Assembly (NCBI GenBank): GCA_964471535.1
Contig: CAYYHA010000094.1
Coordinates: 1-14,311, forward strand
DNA from: CAYYHA01 sp964471535
Lineage (GTDB): Bacteria; Myxococcota; Myxococcia; SLRQ01
DNA length: 14,311 nucleotides
Direction of reading: 5' to 3'
A program made the translations under genes and the position numbers. The notes below the pieces were generated by a model. It did not search any database, had not been told where the DNA came from, and saw only the letters and a list, made by a program, of their open reading frames with translations. Position 1 is the first letter of the stretch. Each line of letters opens with the position of its first letter. Shown here in pieces: positions 6,598 through 13,322 of the stretch.

Positions 6598-8133
6598 TCA
6601 AAAGCGCACCCGGGCTCCCATACCGAGATCGAGGGTGGGAGCCGGAACCTCGAGCCCGGCCTCGAGGCCGGGGACGTACTCGAGGGGGGGCAGGGAGATC
6701 CGCAGGCGCAGCTCCCCATCGGAGCCGAAGTGGTAGGCGGCGTAGACGTTGAGGACGAGGTGGGTGAGCACGGTGACCTGCAGATCCAGGCGCGCGAGGA
6801 AGGAGCGGTCGGAGAGGTTGCCCAGGGCGGAGAGCGTGAGGTTCGCATCGTTCCAGGACCCCGGTGAGGGAAGGAGGAGGTAGAGCGCCGCGTAGTGGCG
6901 CCCCAGGTAGAAGGGGGTGAACTGCCCCCGCAGCAGGAGGAAGGGATAGATCTCCGGGTCGCTGTACCCGAGGCTGTTGTAGAAGTACTCGGCGCCCAGA
7001 TAGAGGCTGTCCTCGTCGGAATAGCGCAGCCCGATGTCCGCACCGAGGGTGACCCGGGGAAGCCACGCCTCCGAGCGGTCCACCGCCTCGGGGAAGAGGA
7101 AGGTCTCGGGATCGAAGGGTCCCTCGTAGTAGGGCTCGGTGACACCGTGGAGCAGCGCCACCTCGCCGCGCACGTCGAAGAGCCAGATGCCGGCGGAGAA
7201 CGATGCCCCCAGGCGCAGAGGATCGTCCTTGCGCACCGCAGCGGTGAGTGCCACCTCGGTGGTGCCGAAGAGCAGCTCTCCGCGCAGCGCCGCGCCCACC
7301 TTCTCGGGACTCTCGGCCCCTTCGAAGTTCGCCACAGCGTAGAAGTTCCAGCCCAGCGATTCGATGGGCAGGTGCACCTTCAGAGCAGCCGTGCCCAGGC
7401 GGTCGTCGAAGAGCGCCAGCGGATCGCGGAACTGTTGGCTCAAAAAGTCGGTGGGGTTCCAGAAGCGGCCGCTGCCCCACCGCAGCGGCTGCCGCCCGAC
7501 GGTGACGAAGACGGTCCTGGCCACGTCGAAGTTGAGCCATAGCTGGTCGAGGGCCACCCGCGTCGCCTCCACCGGGCGGCCGAGGCGATCGGTGCTGCCA
7601 CGCGTCGCCGTCAGTTCGTGGAGCAGGCGCCCGCGTCCGTAGACGCGCACCCTCGGGTTGGGACGGGCGTCCAGGTAGAGGTCGAGGAGCTGCGGCGCCC
7701 GGAGCGGGTGGGTCTCTGGGTAGGGGGCATCGACGGCGCTGTAGTCGAGGCGCCCATAGAAGAAAGCACCAATGGCCAGGGTGTCTTCCTCGGCATCGAG
7801 GCGCGCGGCCAGGTCCAGCCCCTCGTCGTCGCCGGAAGGCGCCTCTTCCGCGCCGCCGAAGAGCTCCGCCTCCCGGGCCTTCGTCTCACCAGGCGCCTCA
7901 TCGGACGCCTTCTCCTGCACGGCCTCCTCGCCGTCGGGCGCTGCCGCCTCACCAAAGATCTCTGCTTCCCGGGCGGAGGGGTCGGGCTCCTCCGACTCGG
8001 ATGCCGCCGCCCGAACCTCCGCCCAGAGTGCCGCCGGCGCCGCCACGGTGCAGGCGAGGACGAAGCCTACGCCGAGGACGAGGCGCCGCCCACGGTGGCG
8101 CACACCGCGCTGGCCGGGCGCGCGTGGCCTCAT
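6598..8133 (-). CDS. Outer-membrane beta-barrel protein, last gene of the envelope operon
   Basis: Predicted 511-residue outer-membrane protein. Residues 11-39 are a basic then hydrophobic signal peptide (RRLVLGVGFVLACTVAAPAALWAE). Residues 40-117 are an acidic, Ala-rich linker with a duplicated element, REAEIFGEA (55-63) and REAELFGGA (87-95). From about 118 to the end the sequence alternates as amphipathic strands and closes with MGARVRF, a C-terminal Phe as in Bam substrates. VGRQPLRWGSGRFWNPTDF (212-230) recalls the RQ-x-x-WG...NPTD signature of DUF1302-type barrels; this is resemblance only. The frame stays open far upstream to 8931, but that part is antisense-style shadow of the LolA-like gene. 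The ATG at 8133 overlaps that gene's stop (ATGA) and directly precedes the signal peptide. Its position after ATPase, permeases and LolA-like genes suggests it is the outer-membrane exit or acceptor of that transport path. Cargo unknown. Confidence 0.85.
   Translation of the reverse strand: MRPRAPGQRGVRHRGRRLVLGVGFVLACTVAAPAALWAEVRAAASESEEPDPSAREAEIFGEAAAPDGEEAVQEKASDEAPGETKAREAELFGGAEEAPSGDDEGLDLAARLDAEEDTLAIGAFFYGRLDYSAVDAPYPETHPLRAPQLLDLYLDARPNPRVRVYGRGRLLHELTATRGSTDRLGRPVEATRVALDQLWLNFDVARTVFVTVGRQPLRWGSGRFWNPTDFLSQQFRDPLALFDDRLGTAALKVHLPIESLGWNFYAVANFEGAESPEKVGAALRGELLFGTTEVALTAAVRKDDPLRLGASFSAGIWLFDVRGEVALLHGVTEPYYEGPFDPETFLFPEAVDRSEAWLPRVTLGADIGLRYSDEDSLYLGAEYFYNSLGYSDPEIYPFLLLRGQFTPFYLGRHYAALYLLLPSPGSWNDANLTLSALGNLSDRSFLARLDLQVTVLTHLVLNVYAAYHFGSDGELRLRISLPPLEYVPGLEAGLEVPAPTLDLGMGARVRF
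7849..7875 (-). repeat. Second copy of duplicated acidic element REAELFGGA
   Basis: Codes for residues 87-95 of the barrel protein. The first copy, REAEIFGEA, is encoded at 7945-7971 (residues 55-63). Both lie in the linker between signal peptide and barrel. A related EEAEEALFGGGEP is found in the large permease of the same operon. Confidence 0.6.
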
Positions 8134-8993
8134 CGGCTCTTCGACTCCAGCCACGCCTTGGTGAAGATGTTGGGATCGAGGGGAGCGAGATCGACCTTCC
8201 GCATCACGATCCGCGTCTGCTTCCCTTTCTCCACCTCGTCGTAGATGCGGATCTCCTTGGGAAAGTAGACGTAGCTCCCCTTGGATTCGCTGTAGATGCG
8301 TCCCCACTTCGGGTAGTAGCTCGTGCGCATCAGCCGGCCCGAAAGCGCCCGCTCCTGTTGCTTCAGCACGTTCTTCGTCTTGCGATCGATCCACAGCTCG
8401 ACCACGGGATAGGGCACGTCGGCGCCCTCCTTGGCACGCAGCTTCAGATGCCAGGTGCTGAACTTCCCCAGCGGCTCCACGCCGATCAGCTCCGGCTCGA
8501 AGTCCTCGGCGAGGCGCGGCTCGTCGAAGTCGTTGCGCTGGCTTCCCGTCCCACCGATCCGCTCCCGCTCGGTGCGCCGCTCCCACTTGCCCACCGTGGG
8601 GTCGTAGAAGAAGAGGTTGTTCTCGATCCGCAGGTAGCCCTTCCCCGCTTCGGTCTTCGGCTTGAGGAAGAGGATGAGGAGCTTGTCGTCCGCGTCGCGG
8701 CGGTAAATCGCCACCTCGTAGAGGAGGTCGCTCTTCCCCCGCTCCTTCTGCTCGATGAAGGCCACCGCCTTGTAGTCGCCGGTGTTGCTCTGGCGGCGGT
8801 CGATCTCGCGCAGGAGCGCGACCAGCTCCTCCTTCGACAGGGTCGCCTGCGGGTCGCCGCCGGTGGCCGCGCCACCGCCTGCTCCGGTGCACAGGAGCAG
8901 CGTCAGGGCCGCTGTGGCTCGGAGCAACCACCCGCCGGCGGTCGACGTGGCACGGAGGACAGTGGCGGGTACGGACAAGGTGCGACGCGACAT
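8130..8993 (-). CDS. LolA-like periplasmic carrier (outer membrane lipoprotein-sorting protein family)
   Basis: A 287-residue exported protein of the LolA_like family (the group often named outer membrane lipoprotein-sorting protein). LolA-fold proteins shield acyl chains in a half-open beta barrel while crossing the periplasm. Family marks: GKGYLRIENNLFFYDPTVGKW (split: KGYLRI 118-123, LFFYDP 127-132), then GSQRNDFDEP (150-159), and the closing FTKAWLES (277-284). The signal region is about 20-45 (hydrophobic core LLRATAALTLLLC). LLLC is a poor lipobox, so cleavage by signal peptidase I is more likely than lipidation. Start: the ATG at 8993 follows the previous stop by four bases and has GGGG upstream; the ATG at 9008 inside the previous gene would add five residues and has no ribosome site. 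The stop overlaps the barrel gene as ATGA. Probable role: shuttle between the two permeases and the barrel protein. It is not housekeeping LolA by sequence or context. Confidence 0.88.
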   Translation of the reverse strand: MSRRTLSVPATVLRATSTAGGWLLRATAALTLLLCTGAGGGAATGGDPQATLSKEELVALLREIDRRQSNTGDYKAVAFIEQKERGKSDLLYEVAIYRRDADDKLLILFLKPKTEAGKGYLRIENNLFFYDPTVGKWERRTERERIGGTGSQRNDFDEPRLAEDFEPELIGVEPLGKFSTWHLKLRAKEGADVPYPVVELWIDRKTKNVLKQQERALSGRLMRTSYYPKWGRIYSESKGSYVYFPKEIRIYDEVEKGKQTRIVMRKVDLAPLDPNIFTKAWLESKSR

Positions 8994-8997
8994 GGCG

Positions 8998-10341
8998 CTA
9001 CCCCACATGGTGAATCGCGGTGATGGGCCGCAGGCTCGCAGCGCGGATCGCCGGGAGGAGCGAGGCGAGCCCGGTCACCACGGTGAACGCAGCCACCGCC
9101 TTCACCGCCATGGCGGGATCGAAGGCAAGGTGGAGGATATCGCTCATGAGGATCGCCTGCACGGCGACCCAGGGCACCTCGATCCGCGCGGCATCCACAC
9201 CGGCGACGATGAGGAGGCCAAGGAGTGCGCCGGTGAGGGTCGCAGCACCGCCGAGGAGCAGGGCTTCGATCATGAACATCAGCCAGACCCGCTCCTTGCT
9301 CATTCCGATCGCCCGCAGGGTTCCCACTTCACGGGTCCGCTCCCGGACGGCGATCCACATCGTGTTCATGATGCCCATGGCGATGATCACCACCAGGATG
9401 GAGACGAGGATGAACGAGATGCTGTCGATCCCTGCCAGGATGGGCTTCATGTAGCTCACCTCGTCCTCCCAGGTGGAGAGATCCAGCTTCTGGCCCGTCC
9501 AGTCCTCTCCCAAGACCTGCTGAAACTTGGCGAAGAACGGTTCCGGCCGGTGGTCCATCACCTGGTAGCCCGCATCCCGCAACACGCGGTCGAGCTTCAC
9601 CCGGACCTCCTCCGCCCGGGAGGGATCCTTCAGGTAGATCATGATTGCGCCCGTCGTATCGTCATTGAGACGGTAGAGGTCGTAGATGACCTCCTTGGGC
9701 ACGAAGACGCTCCAGTTGGACAGAAAGCCCACGTCCTTGGCGATTGCGACGATGCGCACCTCGGAGGTATTCGACATCCCGCCGAAGGTCTGCGTGGAGA
9801 GCGTGAGCATATCCCCCACGTCCACCTTCAGGCGTCGCGCCTGGGCAGCGAAGATGAGGGCCGTATTGGGCTCCGAGAGCTTCGACAGATCTCCCACGAT
9901 CTCGTCACCGCCGTCGTCACGGTAGTCGGATCGGGGCGCGAGCTGGATGCGCTCGACGAGACGCCCCTCCTGCCCGATGTCGATCCCGTTCAAGCCGGAT
10001 TGGATGGATCCACTGGGAGAGATCACGCGGGCCCAGCCGCGGTGGCGATCCACGATGTAGTCGAGGCCCTCCACGTTCTCTTCCACGATCCGGCGAAGGG
10101 CCTGCACCCCGGTCACCAGCGGCGCAGTGGTGTCCACCCGCGCCTTGTAGAAGCCGCCCACGTTGACGTGCCCCGAGGAAAGGGTCGTCGCCTGCCGGAT
10201 CATCGTCTCGGTGATGCCGCCGGAGAGAGCGTCGAGGAGGAGCAGCAGGACAGTCACCAGAGCGAGCGCAGTAAAGATCAACAGCGTCCGACGCCGTGCC
10301 TGCACGAGGTTGCGGTAAGCGATCTGTAGCAGGACCCCCAT
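8998..10341 (-). CDS. FtsX/MacB/LolC-type ABC permease, normal size
   Basis: A 447-residue inner-membrane permease of the type-VII ABC (MacB/LolCDE) class. Layout: a short cytoplasmic start with AYRNLVQARRRT (8-19), TM1 about 20-40, a periplasmic domain of about 260 residues (41-300), then TM2 (about 304-330), TM3 (about 350-380) and TM4 (about 410-432). The FtsX-domain marker between TM2 and TM3 is RERTREVGTLRAIGMSKERV (333-351 region), the coupling helix that contacts the ATPase; the end ALLPAIRAASLRP-like (429-439) is also typical. The frame continues upstream to 10554, but those 71 codons are a shadow of the previous gene. The ATG at 10341 lies two bases after that gene's stop, with GGGAG nine bases upstream. 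It presumably pairs with the larger permease and the single ATPase as a LolC/LolE-like heterodimer; type-VII systems use mechanical motion, not a membrane channel. Confidence 0.93.
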   Translation of the reverse strand: MGVLLQIAYRNLVQARRRTLLIFTALALVTVLLLLLDALSGGITETMIRQATTLSSGHVNVGGFYKARVDTTAPLVTGVQALRRIVEENVEGLDYIVDRHRGWARVISPSGSIQSGLNGIDIGQEGRLVERIQLAPRSDYRDDGGDEIVGDLSKLSEPNTALIFAAQARRLKVDVGDMLTLSTQTFGGMSNTSEVRIVAIAKDVGFLSNWSVFVPKEVIYDLYRLNDDTTGAIMIYLKDPSRAEEVRVKLDRVLRDAGYQVMDHRPEPFFAKFQQVLGEDWTGQKLDLSTWEDEVSYMKPILAGIDSISFILVSILVVIIAMGIMNTMWIAVRERTREVGTLRAIGMSKERVWLMFMIEALLLGGAATLTGALLGLLIVAGVDAARIEVPWVAVQAILMSDILHLAFDPAMAVKAVAAFTVVTGLASLLPAIRAASLRPITAIHHVG

Positions 10342-10343
10342 GG

Positions 10344-12461
10344 TCACTCGCTCCCTGTCCCCATGGCGACGACGGGTGGAACCCGAATCGCCAAGAGGGC
10401 CGGATAGAGGGTCGAGAAGATGCTCACCACGATGAGCACGAGGAGACCGACGAGCACGTGATCCAAGGTGACGTGGGGGAAGAGGCGGGGGCCCGAGAAG
10501 AGAAAGTGCAAGATGTCCTGCCCTCCCGCGGGGATGCCCACCCGGCCCAGCCACTCGACCGTTCCTGCGCCGAGCGCACCGCCCACCACGCCGGCGAGGA
10601 GACCGAGCACCGCCGTTTCCACCATGAAGATCGCCAGCACGAAGCCCCGCTGCGCACCGATGGCCCGCATGGTTCCAATCTCGCTCACCCGCTCCATGGT
10701 CGCGATGACCATCGAGTTGTTGATGATGAAGAAGGCCACCAGGAAGATGATGCCGATGGCGATGTACAGCACGGCGCGGATCACCCAGATGAACTGCCCG
10801 AGGATGCCCGCGGCCTCCTGCCAGTCCACGACTTGGATCCCCAGGCCCTTCTCCTTGGAGAGCCGCAGAATCTTCTCCTTCGTCTTGTCGAGGTCCGCAC
10901 CGTCGCGAAGGAGGACCGCCGCATTGAGCACGACGCCATCGTCGATCTGCTCCGGATCGTAGGTGGCCATGGTCCAGTCGACGCGCTCGGAGGCGACCTT
11001 CGCCAGGTCCACCTCTTGGAGGGGATCGAAGCCGGTGTCCTCCTCACCGCTCTCCACCAGCGGCTCCCCGCCCCCGAAGAGCGCCTCCTCCGCCTCCTCG
11101 GGCGGAACGTCCTCACCCCCCACCTCCGCCTTCAGTGCAGCGAGCTCCTGCTTGCTCTCCTCGGTCATGACCCCATAGAGCTCTCGAAACGAGGGCAGAT
11201 CGATGAGGTTCTGCGCACCCGCCAGGTCGGACTCCTCGAGGCCCTTGAAGCGAAAGATTCCGTACACCTTCAGGTTGAGCGCCCGGACGTAACCACGCTT
11301 CGTGAAGGTACGCACCGTGAGCACCTCGCCGACGTCGGCGAGACGCATCTCGATGAGCGGCGCGATGTGTTCGTAGAACCACGCGTAGCGGCGCCGGAAG
11401 TTCTCGTCGGTGAGCGTGAGGAAAGCGCGAACCTTCTCCTCGATGCTCCCCTCGAATTCGGGAAAGTCGCGGGCGAACGCCTCGTCGAGCCTGGCCCGCT
11501 CTTCGGGATCGAGCTGGTAGGTGATCCGCCGGTACTGGTCCGGCAGCCGGCGCGCCCGGTCCCGCTGCACCGGATCGGTGGCGATGGGGCCGGGCGCCCC
11601 CTCGGGCACCCCGTCGTAGGCCTCGTGGATGCGGTCGAGCATTCGCGCCACCGGATGCTTGAGCCAGCGATCGGTGTAACGGCTGGAGAGGAGCATCCCG
11701 TGGCGGCCCCGGGGGACCATTTCCCCCTCGACGAGCTCGAAGCGGTCGAACTCCTTGGCGAAGCGATCGAGGTCGGTGCCGAGGTAGCGCAGGAAGATGA
11801 GCTGTGCATCGGCAGTCAACGGTGCGACCTTCGTGTCGAGGTACTCGAGACCGGCCATGGGATCCCGGCGGAAGGCCTCCCAGAACGCATCCTCGGTGAG
11901 GCGCGCGATGACGGCCCGCTGGGCGTCGATGGCAGCGGGGTCACTGGCGATGGCGCGCTCGCGCTCCTTTTGCGCGAGCAGGTCCCGGGCAATCTGACGC
12001 AGCTGCCCAGAAAGCCTCTCCATCTGCTCGGCATCGCTGGCGCGCACTGCCTCCCGGAGGCGGGCTGCGACCTGCTCGAACTCGCCCGGTTGCGTCACCG
12101 AGCCCTGACCGATCCCCATGGGCACGACCGCACGGACCTCGGGCAGCTCGAGCAGCGCCGCCTTCACTTGCGGAAAGTTGCGGATCTCCCCGATGTCATC
12201 CTGACCACCGAAGCCGCTCCCGAAGAGGGCCAGCTGGTCCGGCGCATCCGCAGAGTAGATCTGCAGGTGTCCCGCCAGGGAGTGGACGATGGACCGCTGC
12301 ATCGACGCTTGCACGGAGTCGAGGAGGGACAGGCCCACCACCACCAGGAAGGTCCCGAAGAGGATGAGGGCCCCCACGATGAAGCTCTTGACCTTGTGGG
12401 TCCACAGGCTGCGCAGCGCCAAGAGGAGCAGGAGGCCCAGTCGAGACAGCCACGCCCCCAT
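10344..12461 (-). CDS. FtsX/MacB/LolC-type ABC permease with greatly enlarged periplasmic domain
   Basis: A 705-residue permease with the same ends as its downstream partner: LRSLWTHKVKSF then TM1 (about 27-48), and after a huge periplasmic region TM2 (about 557-585), the marker MERVSEIGTMRAIGAQRGF (589-607), TM3 (607-635) and TM4 (670-692). The periplasmic part is about 500 residues against about 200-260 in LolC/LolE/MacB. Extra sequence sits in three places. Residues 120-240 are helical and charged, with coiled-coil-like AARLREAVRASDAEQMERL. Residues 268-374 interrupt the MacB-like core between SSRYTDRWLKHPV and VGEVLTVRTFTKRG. Residues 433-490 are acidic with EEAEEALFGGGEP. The frame is intact, so this is a real architecture, not a fusion error. 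The ATG at 12461 follows the ATPase stop by three bases, with GGAGG eight bases upstream. The extra domains may bind cargo or the LolA-like protein; that is inference. Confidence 0.92.
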   Translation of the reverse strand: MGAWLSRLGLLLLLALRSLWTHKVKSFIVGALILFGTFLVVVGLSLLDSVQASMQRSIVHSLAGHLQIYSADAPDQLALFGSGFGGQDDIGEIRNFPQVKAALLELPEVRAVVPMGIGQGSVTQPGEFEQVAARLREAVRASDAEQMERLSGQLRQIARDLLAQKERERAIASDPAAIDAQRAVIARLTEDAFWEAFRRDPMAGLEYLDTKVAPLTADAQLIFLRYLGTDLDRFAKEFDRFELVEGEMVPRGRHGMLLSSRYTDRWLKHPVARMLDRIHEAYDGVPEGAPGPIATDPVQRDRARRLPDQYRRITYQLDPEERARLDEAFARDFPEFEGSIEEKVRAFLTLTDENFRRRYAWFYEHIAPLIEMRLADVGEVLTVRTFTKRGYVRALNLKVYGIFRFKGLEESDLAGAQNLIDLPSFRELYGVMTEESKQELAALKAEVGGEDVPPEEAEEALFGGGEPLVESGEEDTGFDPLQEVDLAKVASERVDWTMATYDPEQIDDGVVLNAAVLLRDGADLDKTKEKILRLSKEKGLGIQVVDWQEAAGILGQFIWVIRAVLYIAIGIIFLVAFFIINNSMVIATMERVSEIGTMRAIGAQRGFVLAIFMVETAVLGLLAGVVGGALGAGTVEWLGRVGIPAGGQDILHFLFSGPRLFPHVTLDHVLVGLLVLIVVSIFSTLYPALLAIRVPPVVAMGTGSE
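11061..11099 (-). other. Acidic EEAEEALFGGGEP element in the large permease
   Basis: Encodes residues 455-467 of the large permease, within an acidic, probably disordered periplasmic stretch. It resembles the duplicated REAE-[IL]-FG elements of the barrel protein encoded by the last gene of the same operon. It may be a short linear interaction motif, or simply a common acidic linker. Confidence 0.45.
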
Positions 12462-12464
12462 CGC

Positions 12465-13196
12465 TCACGCCTCCCCCGTCGCCGTGTCCCGATCGGACGG
12501 CGCACGCCCGAGACCGTCGTCGACGATGCGCCCGTCCTCGATGCGCACGATGCGTCGGGCGTGTGCCATCACCCGCTGGTCGTGGGTGGAGAAGATGAAG
12601 GTCGTCTTTTCCCGCGCGTTCAGCTCCCGCATCAGGTCGATGATGGCCGTGCCGGTCTTCGAATCGAGGTTGGCGGTTGGCTCGTCGGCGAGCACGACCT
12701 TCGGGCGGGGCACCCGGGCGCGGGCGATGGCCACGCGCTGGCGCTGCCCCCCCGAGAGCTCGTTGGGGCGCTGGCGCATCTGCTCGGTGAGCCCGACCGC
12801 CGCCACGATCGCCTCCACCCGCTCGCGCCGCTCCTGCCGGCTCAAGCCCCCCTTCAGCAGGAGCGGAAACTCGACGTTCTGGAACACATCGAGCACGGGG
12901 ATGAGGTTGAAGCTCTGGAAGATGAAGCCGAGCGTGTGCAGGCGAAGCGCAGTCAGCTGCGAGTCCCCGAGGCGCTCGGTGTGCTGACCCGCCACCACCA
13001 CCGTGCCGCGGGTGGGCACGTCGACGCAGCCGATAAGGTTGAGCAAGGTGGTCTTCCCGCTGCCCGACGGGCCGGCAATGGTCGTGAACTCACCCGCCTC
13101 GATTTGGAGTGTGATCCCCCGCAGGGCATGGACCGTTGTCTTGCCCAGCGGGTAGTCCTTCACGACGTCCTTCAGCTCGACGATGGATTCCGGCAC
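12465..13196 (-). CDS. ABC transporter ATP-binding subunit, LolD/MacB type
   Basis: A 243-residue ATPase that energises the two permeases on the cytoplasmic face. All nucleotide-binding elements are intact: Walker A GPSGSGKT (42-49), Q-loop Q94 in FIFQSFNLIP, signature LSGGQ (147-151), Walker B VVLADEP with D171 and E172, D-loop ANLDS (175-179) and H-loop H205 in STHD. The FQSFNLIPVL-x-x-x-NVEFPLLL stretch and the short TVHALRGI start are typical of the LolD/MacB/FtsE branch. Start codon is GTG at 13196, supported by AGGAGG five bases upstream. It is the first gene of the five-gene operon, with a candidate promoter directly in front. Only one ATPase serves two different permeases, as in LolCDE. 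It is not called lolD because the permease architecture and the barrel gene point to a different, specialised system. Confidence 0.95.
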   Translation of the reverse strand: MPESIVELKDVVKDYPLGKTTVHALRGITLQIEAGEFTTIAGPSGSGKTTLLNLIGCVDVPTRGTVVVAGQHTERLGDSQLTALRLHTLGFIFQSFNLIPVLDVFQNVEFPLLLKGGLSRQERRERVEAIVAAVGLTEQMRQRPNELSGGQRQRVAIARARVPRPKVVLADEPTANLDSKTGTAIIDLMRELNAREKTTFIFSTHDQRVMAHARRIVRIEDGRIVDDGLGRAPSDRDTATGEA

Positions 13197-13201
13197 CGCG
13201 C

Positions 13202-13207
13202 CCTCCT
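13202..13207 (-). promoter_or_regulatory. Shine-Dalgarno of the ATPase gene
   Basis: A perfect AGGAGG with a 5-base spacer to GTG at 13196. It decides the start in favour of this GTG; no ATG gives a better-placed N-terminus before the ABC domain. Confidence 0.8.
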
Positions 13208-13219
13208 CGGCCGGGCCTC

Positions 13220-13248
13220 ACGATGGTGCGGGGACGAGTGCGGGTCAA
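13220..13248 (-). promoter_or_regulatory. Candidate sigma70 promoter of the envelope operon
   Basis: On the minus strand TTGACC (13243-13248) is followed after 17 bases by CATCGT (13220-13225). The -35 is 5 of 6 matches and the -10 only 3 of 6. The expected start of transcription near 13213 leaves a leader of about 17 bases that carries the AGGAGG site, which fits well. Confidence 0.5.
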
Positions 13249-13265
13249 GCGGCGGCGAGTGCGGG
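13226..13265 (+). repeat. Three GTGCGGG direct repeats around the operon -35 box
   Basis: GTGCGGG occurs at 13226-13232, 13238-13244 and 13259-13265. The last two are part of a longer identical unit, CGAGTGCGGG (13235-13244 and 13256-13265), spaced exactly 21 bases, about two helix turns. The copies flank and overlap the candidate -35. This looks like an operator for a dimeric regulator, but in such GC-rich DNA chance is possible. Confidence 0.45.
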
Positions 13266-13286
13266 CCGCGCGGCTGCCACACGGGG

Positions 13287-13316
13287 GTGACCGCCGATGC
13301 CCCGCCGGGCTACGAT
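13287..13316 (+). promoter_or_regulatory. Candidate promoter of a leaderless transcript
   Basis: GTGACC (13287-13292, 4 of 6) and TACGAT (13311-13316, 4 of 6) are 18 bases apart. Six bases separate TACGAT from the ATG at 13323, so transcription would begin at or next to the A of the start codon. The bases just before the ATG (CGATTCCCCC) hold no ribosome site, which agrees with a leaderless mRNA. Confidence 0.45.
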
Positions 13317-13322
13317 TCCCCC

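Noticed and set aside
6255..6752. Plus-strand open frames in and around the 379-base gap
   Set aside because: They are Arg/Pro/Ala/Gly-rich, run into the antisense of the barrel gene and have no ribosome site.
8134..8931. 266-codon upstream extension of the barrel gene frame
   Set aside because: It overlaps the well-supported LolA-like gene in another frame. The signal peptide begins only at the ATG at 8133, which overlaps the LolA-like stop.
10342..10554. 71-codon upstream extension of the smaller permease frame
   Set aside because: It lies inside the 3' end of the large permease, is Arg/Pro/Gly-rich, and the permease N-terminus with a ribosome site begins at 10341.
6598..13196. Reading the operon as the housekeeping LolCDE-LolA lipoprotein pathway
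   Set aside because: The large permease does not fit LolC/LolE in size, the carrier belongs to the LolA_like group rather than LolA itself, and the barrel gene has no place in that pathway.
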